DNA of 33,621 nt. Source: Lingula anatina (lineage: Eukaryota > Brachiopoda > Lingulata > Lingulida > Lingulidae). The DNA lies in contig NW_019775687.1 in assembly GCF_001039355.2 (NCBI RefSeq), positions 64,001 through 97,621 of the forward strand, given 5' to 3'. The first letter of the stretch is position 1. Every line of letters starts with the position of its first letter. A model generated the notes under the pieces. The model was not told where the DNA came from. It made no database searches and saw only the letters and a program-made list of their open reading frames with translations. Positions 31,917 to 33,621 of the stretch are shown in pieces. Both the position numbers and the translations under genes were made by a program.

Positions 31917-33621
31917 CATATAACTTTAACGGTGATGAAGTTCTCACCTGCCATTATTATCACAATTTCAGAAGCATATCTCAACTGGACTTGAACTGAA
32001 AAATTGCTCAAAGTTTATGGCAGATAATTTAGGCCAACTGAAGTCCACAGACATGGTAACTGCAGTTAAGTTTTGAACTCTTGACACAGCTTAGATGTTA
32101 TTTCAAAGAATAAGTTTGTCATTAAAGATAGGTATTGGCAGCTGTTAAAATAAAGTAGTAGCATGAAAGTTTCATCCAAGTTTCTGTATAGCATATATAA
32201 TCCAGAAAAAAAAATTATTTGTACACAAGTGAATCATTCAATTTGTTTCAACAGTGGATTGATCTTTTCATTTTGTCATGCAAGTATGATATCTAAATAT
32301 AAGGTATGCATATATATCTAAATATTCACTGAATTAAAATAAAACCTTGAAAATAAACACTTCTCCCATTTTTTTATCAAAATTAACTTACCAGCTGTAT
32401 TATAGTGATATTGTAAAAAGAAAAAATAATTAGATATCACTTTTTATACATAAAAAACTTGTATTGCATTTTTGCTTTTTTCCTATGCTCCTAAATAACC
32501 CATAGTATATAATTTTATGATCAAGACGAGATAACTCTACAATCAAATGGTAGGACTTCTCCTCAAATGCAAATGGCAACTGTCTGGAATTATAATAGCC
32601 CCTGTGAAAATAAACAGACAAATGAAATAAAGTTTGACCTCCTAGATCAACCCATGTGGTAACATGTGCCTTTTTAATCACAACTTGTTGACTTCAAGTT
32701 CTGTATAACTATGACTAACTTCCAGGTCTTGCTCATCTACTGCCTGTTAATAACAGGTGTAATGGGGACTGCTTTTCATTTTTCCTAGCCCTGGAAGTTT
32801 CAGGAGCAAGGTAAACTCAAAGGAAAATCAAATCATTTATTTCATCTAGGTCATTAAGAGTGAAGTTAAATTGAAATCAAAATTTCTCTAACATTCCAAT
32901 ATAAGCAGTCACATACATGAAGTGTATGAAAAACACACATGTATATCAAAATTGCCAGATATATTAGTTGCTGTTGTCAAAATATTTGCAGGATAATTGG
33001 GAATCAATTTCCTATATAATCATAACTGTACTTCATACAATGCATCATATGCATGCATATAACATTTGGTTATAGACTTCAGTTATATTTCCGACATAAA
33101 AAAATTAGCCCATGTAAAAAAAAGTATCATAGAGTCCAGATTAAATGCAGCTCTTATTTGGCTCAAACAAAGAAATGTTCTTATAATGCATTCCTTGTAG
33201 TTTGAAATCCATTGAAAAACAGTTCATAGGCAGGTTTAGTAATAATAAAACTTGAAATGATATCAGAAACTTTACACATTGTTTAGGGTTATCTGAAAGA
33301 ATAAAGAAAAAATTAAGGCTTTAATATAAAACTCCTATAAATTGCCTCTTGAACTTTTTTTTAACATTTTAGCAAAATTTGAGTTGCATTGCAGTGAGCC
33401 TAGGTGGTAGAAGAAACCAACATATTTTAATTTGGTAAAAAGTGCAAAACTTTTACAAAAAATCAGAAAAGTTCTGAGTCACTAAAAATAGTAAACAGAT
33501 GAATATACCTGGATGGCGCGAGCAGAAAACTGATATTCTTGAAGCACTGAGTTTATAAGCACAACCCTTGCATTTACTTTGTAAAAATTCAAAAATCCCA
33601 TTTGACGTAAAAAAATCTTCT

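Larger units (their letters stand above)
30995..33621 (-). other. Upstream intron or 5' flank of the gene
   Basis: CpG-poor like the gene body, so probably still within the transcription unit. No convincing coding exon or promoter seen; an open frame at 32430-32681 follows an acceptor-like TTTTCACAG but has no recognisable domain and no good donor. Confidence 0.45.

Noticed and set aside
32430-32681. Possible upstream exon (acceptor-like TTTTCACAG near 32601 followed by an open frame)
   Set aside because: No convincing donor, no domain, and no way to test phase against exon 1 without a transcript.
1-33621. tRNA or rRNA genes, CRISPR arrays, prokaryotic operon signals
   Set aside because: I saw no tRNA B-box/cloverleaf, no rRNA-like stretch and no spaced direct-repeat array; the window is eukaryotic.

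Overview
The window is nuclear DNA of an animal, most likely a marine invertebrate (lophotrochozoan or invertebrate deuterostome; the exact group cannot be read from the sequence). Reasons: a 20-exon gene with GT-AG introns mostly of 0.2-1 kb, a phosphotyrosine/SH3/PX scaffold protein, a dead non-LTR retrotransposon of the L1/Tx1 type, small DNA-transposon derivatives, many microsatellites, and a base composition that is AT-rich throughout.

Layout. 1-12.85 kb: no coding sequence that I can support. It holds normal-CpG, AT-rich intergenic DNA with a weak promoter-like stretch (0.8-0.9 kb), a small GC-rich hairpin (3.26-3.39 kb), a 50-nt poly(A) tract (9.89 kb) and an imperfect fold-back element (10.5-11.0 kb). 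12.85-33.6 kb: strongly CpG-depleted DNA occupied by one gene on the minus strand. Its stop codon is at 13858 and its likely start codon at 30969. I assembled 20 coding exons by hand; every junction keeps phase, giving 2,649 nt (882 residues plus stop). The upstream non-coding exon(s) and promoter are not identified and may lie beyond 33.6 kb.

The product is a Tks/p47phox-type scaffold: an N-terminal PX domain (closest by eye to the PX domain of vertebrate SH3PXD2/Tks proteins), two SH3 domains, a long disordered linker carrying a cluster of tyrosine docking motifs (three YxN, one YxxP, two ITIM-like), a degenerate third SH3, a proline-rich linker, a fourth SH3, and, unexpectedly, a C-terminal SH2 domain resembling that of NCK. 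Vertebrate Tks and p47phox proteins have no SH2 domain, so this PX-SH3-SH3-pTyr array-SH3-SH3-SH2 architecture is the most interesting object here. It would combine phosphoinositide-membrane targeting, SH3/proline binding and both sides of phosphotyrosine signalling in one chain.

Introns of this gene carry young insertions that stand out by their CpG content or structure: a frameshifted L1/Tx1-like LINE fragment (about 27.48-29.12 kb) that ends abruptly at an ambiguous base and a TA repeat, an 896-bp insertion bounded by a 12-bp direct repeat (20580-21475), and a 141-bp PIF/Harbinger-like MITE (26784-26924). The sharp CpG change near 12.85 kb is what mosaic gene-body methylation would leave.
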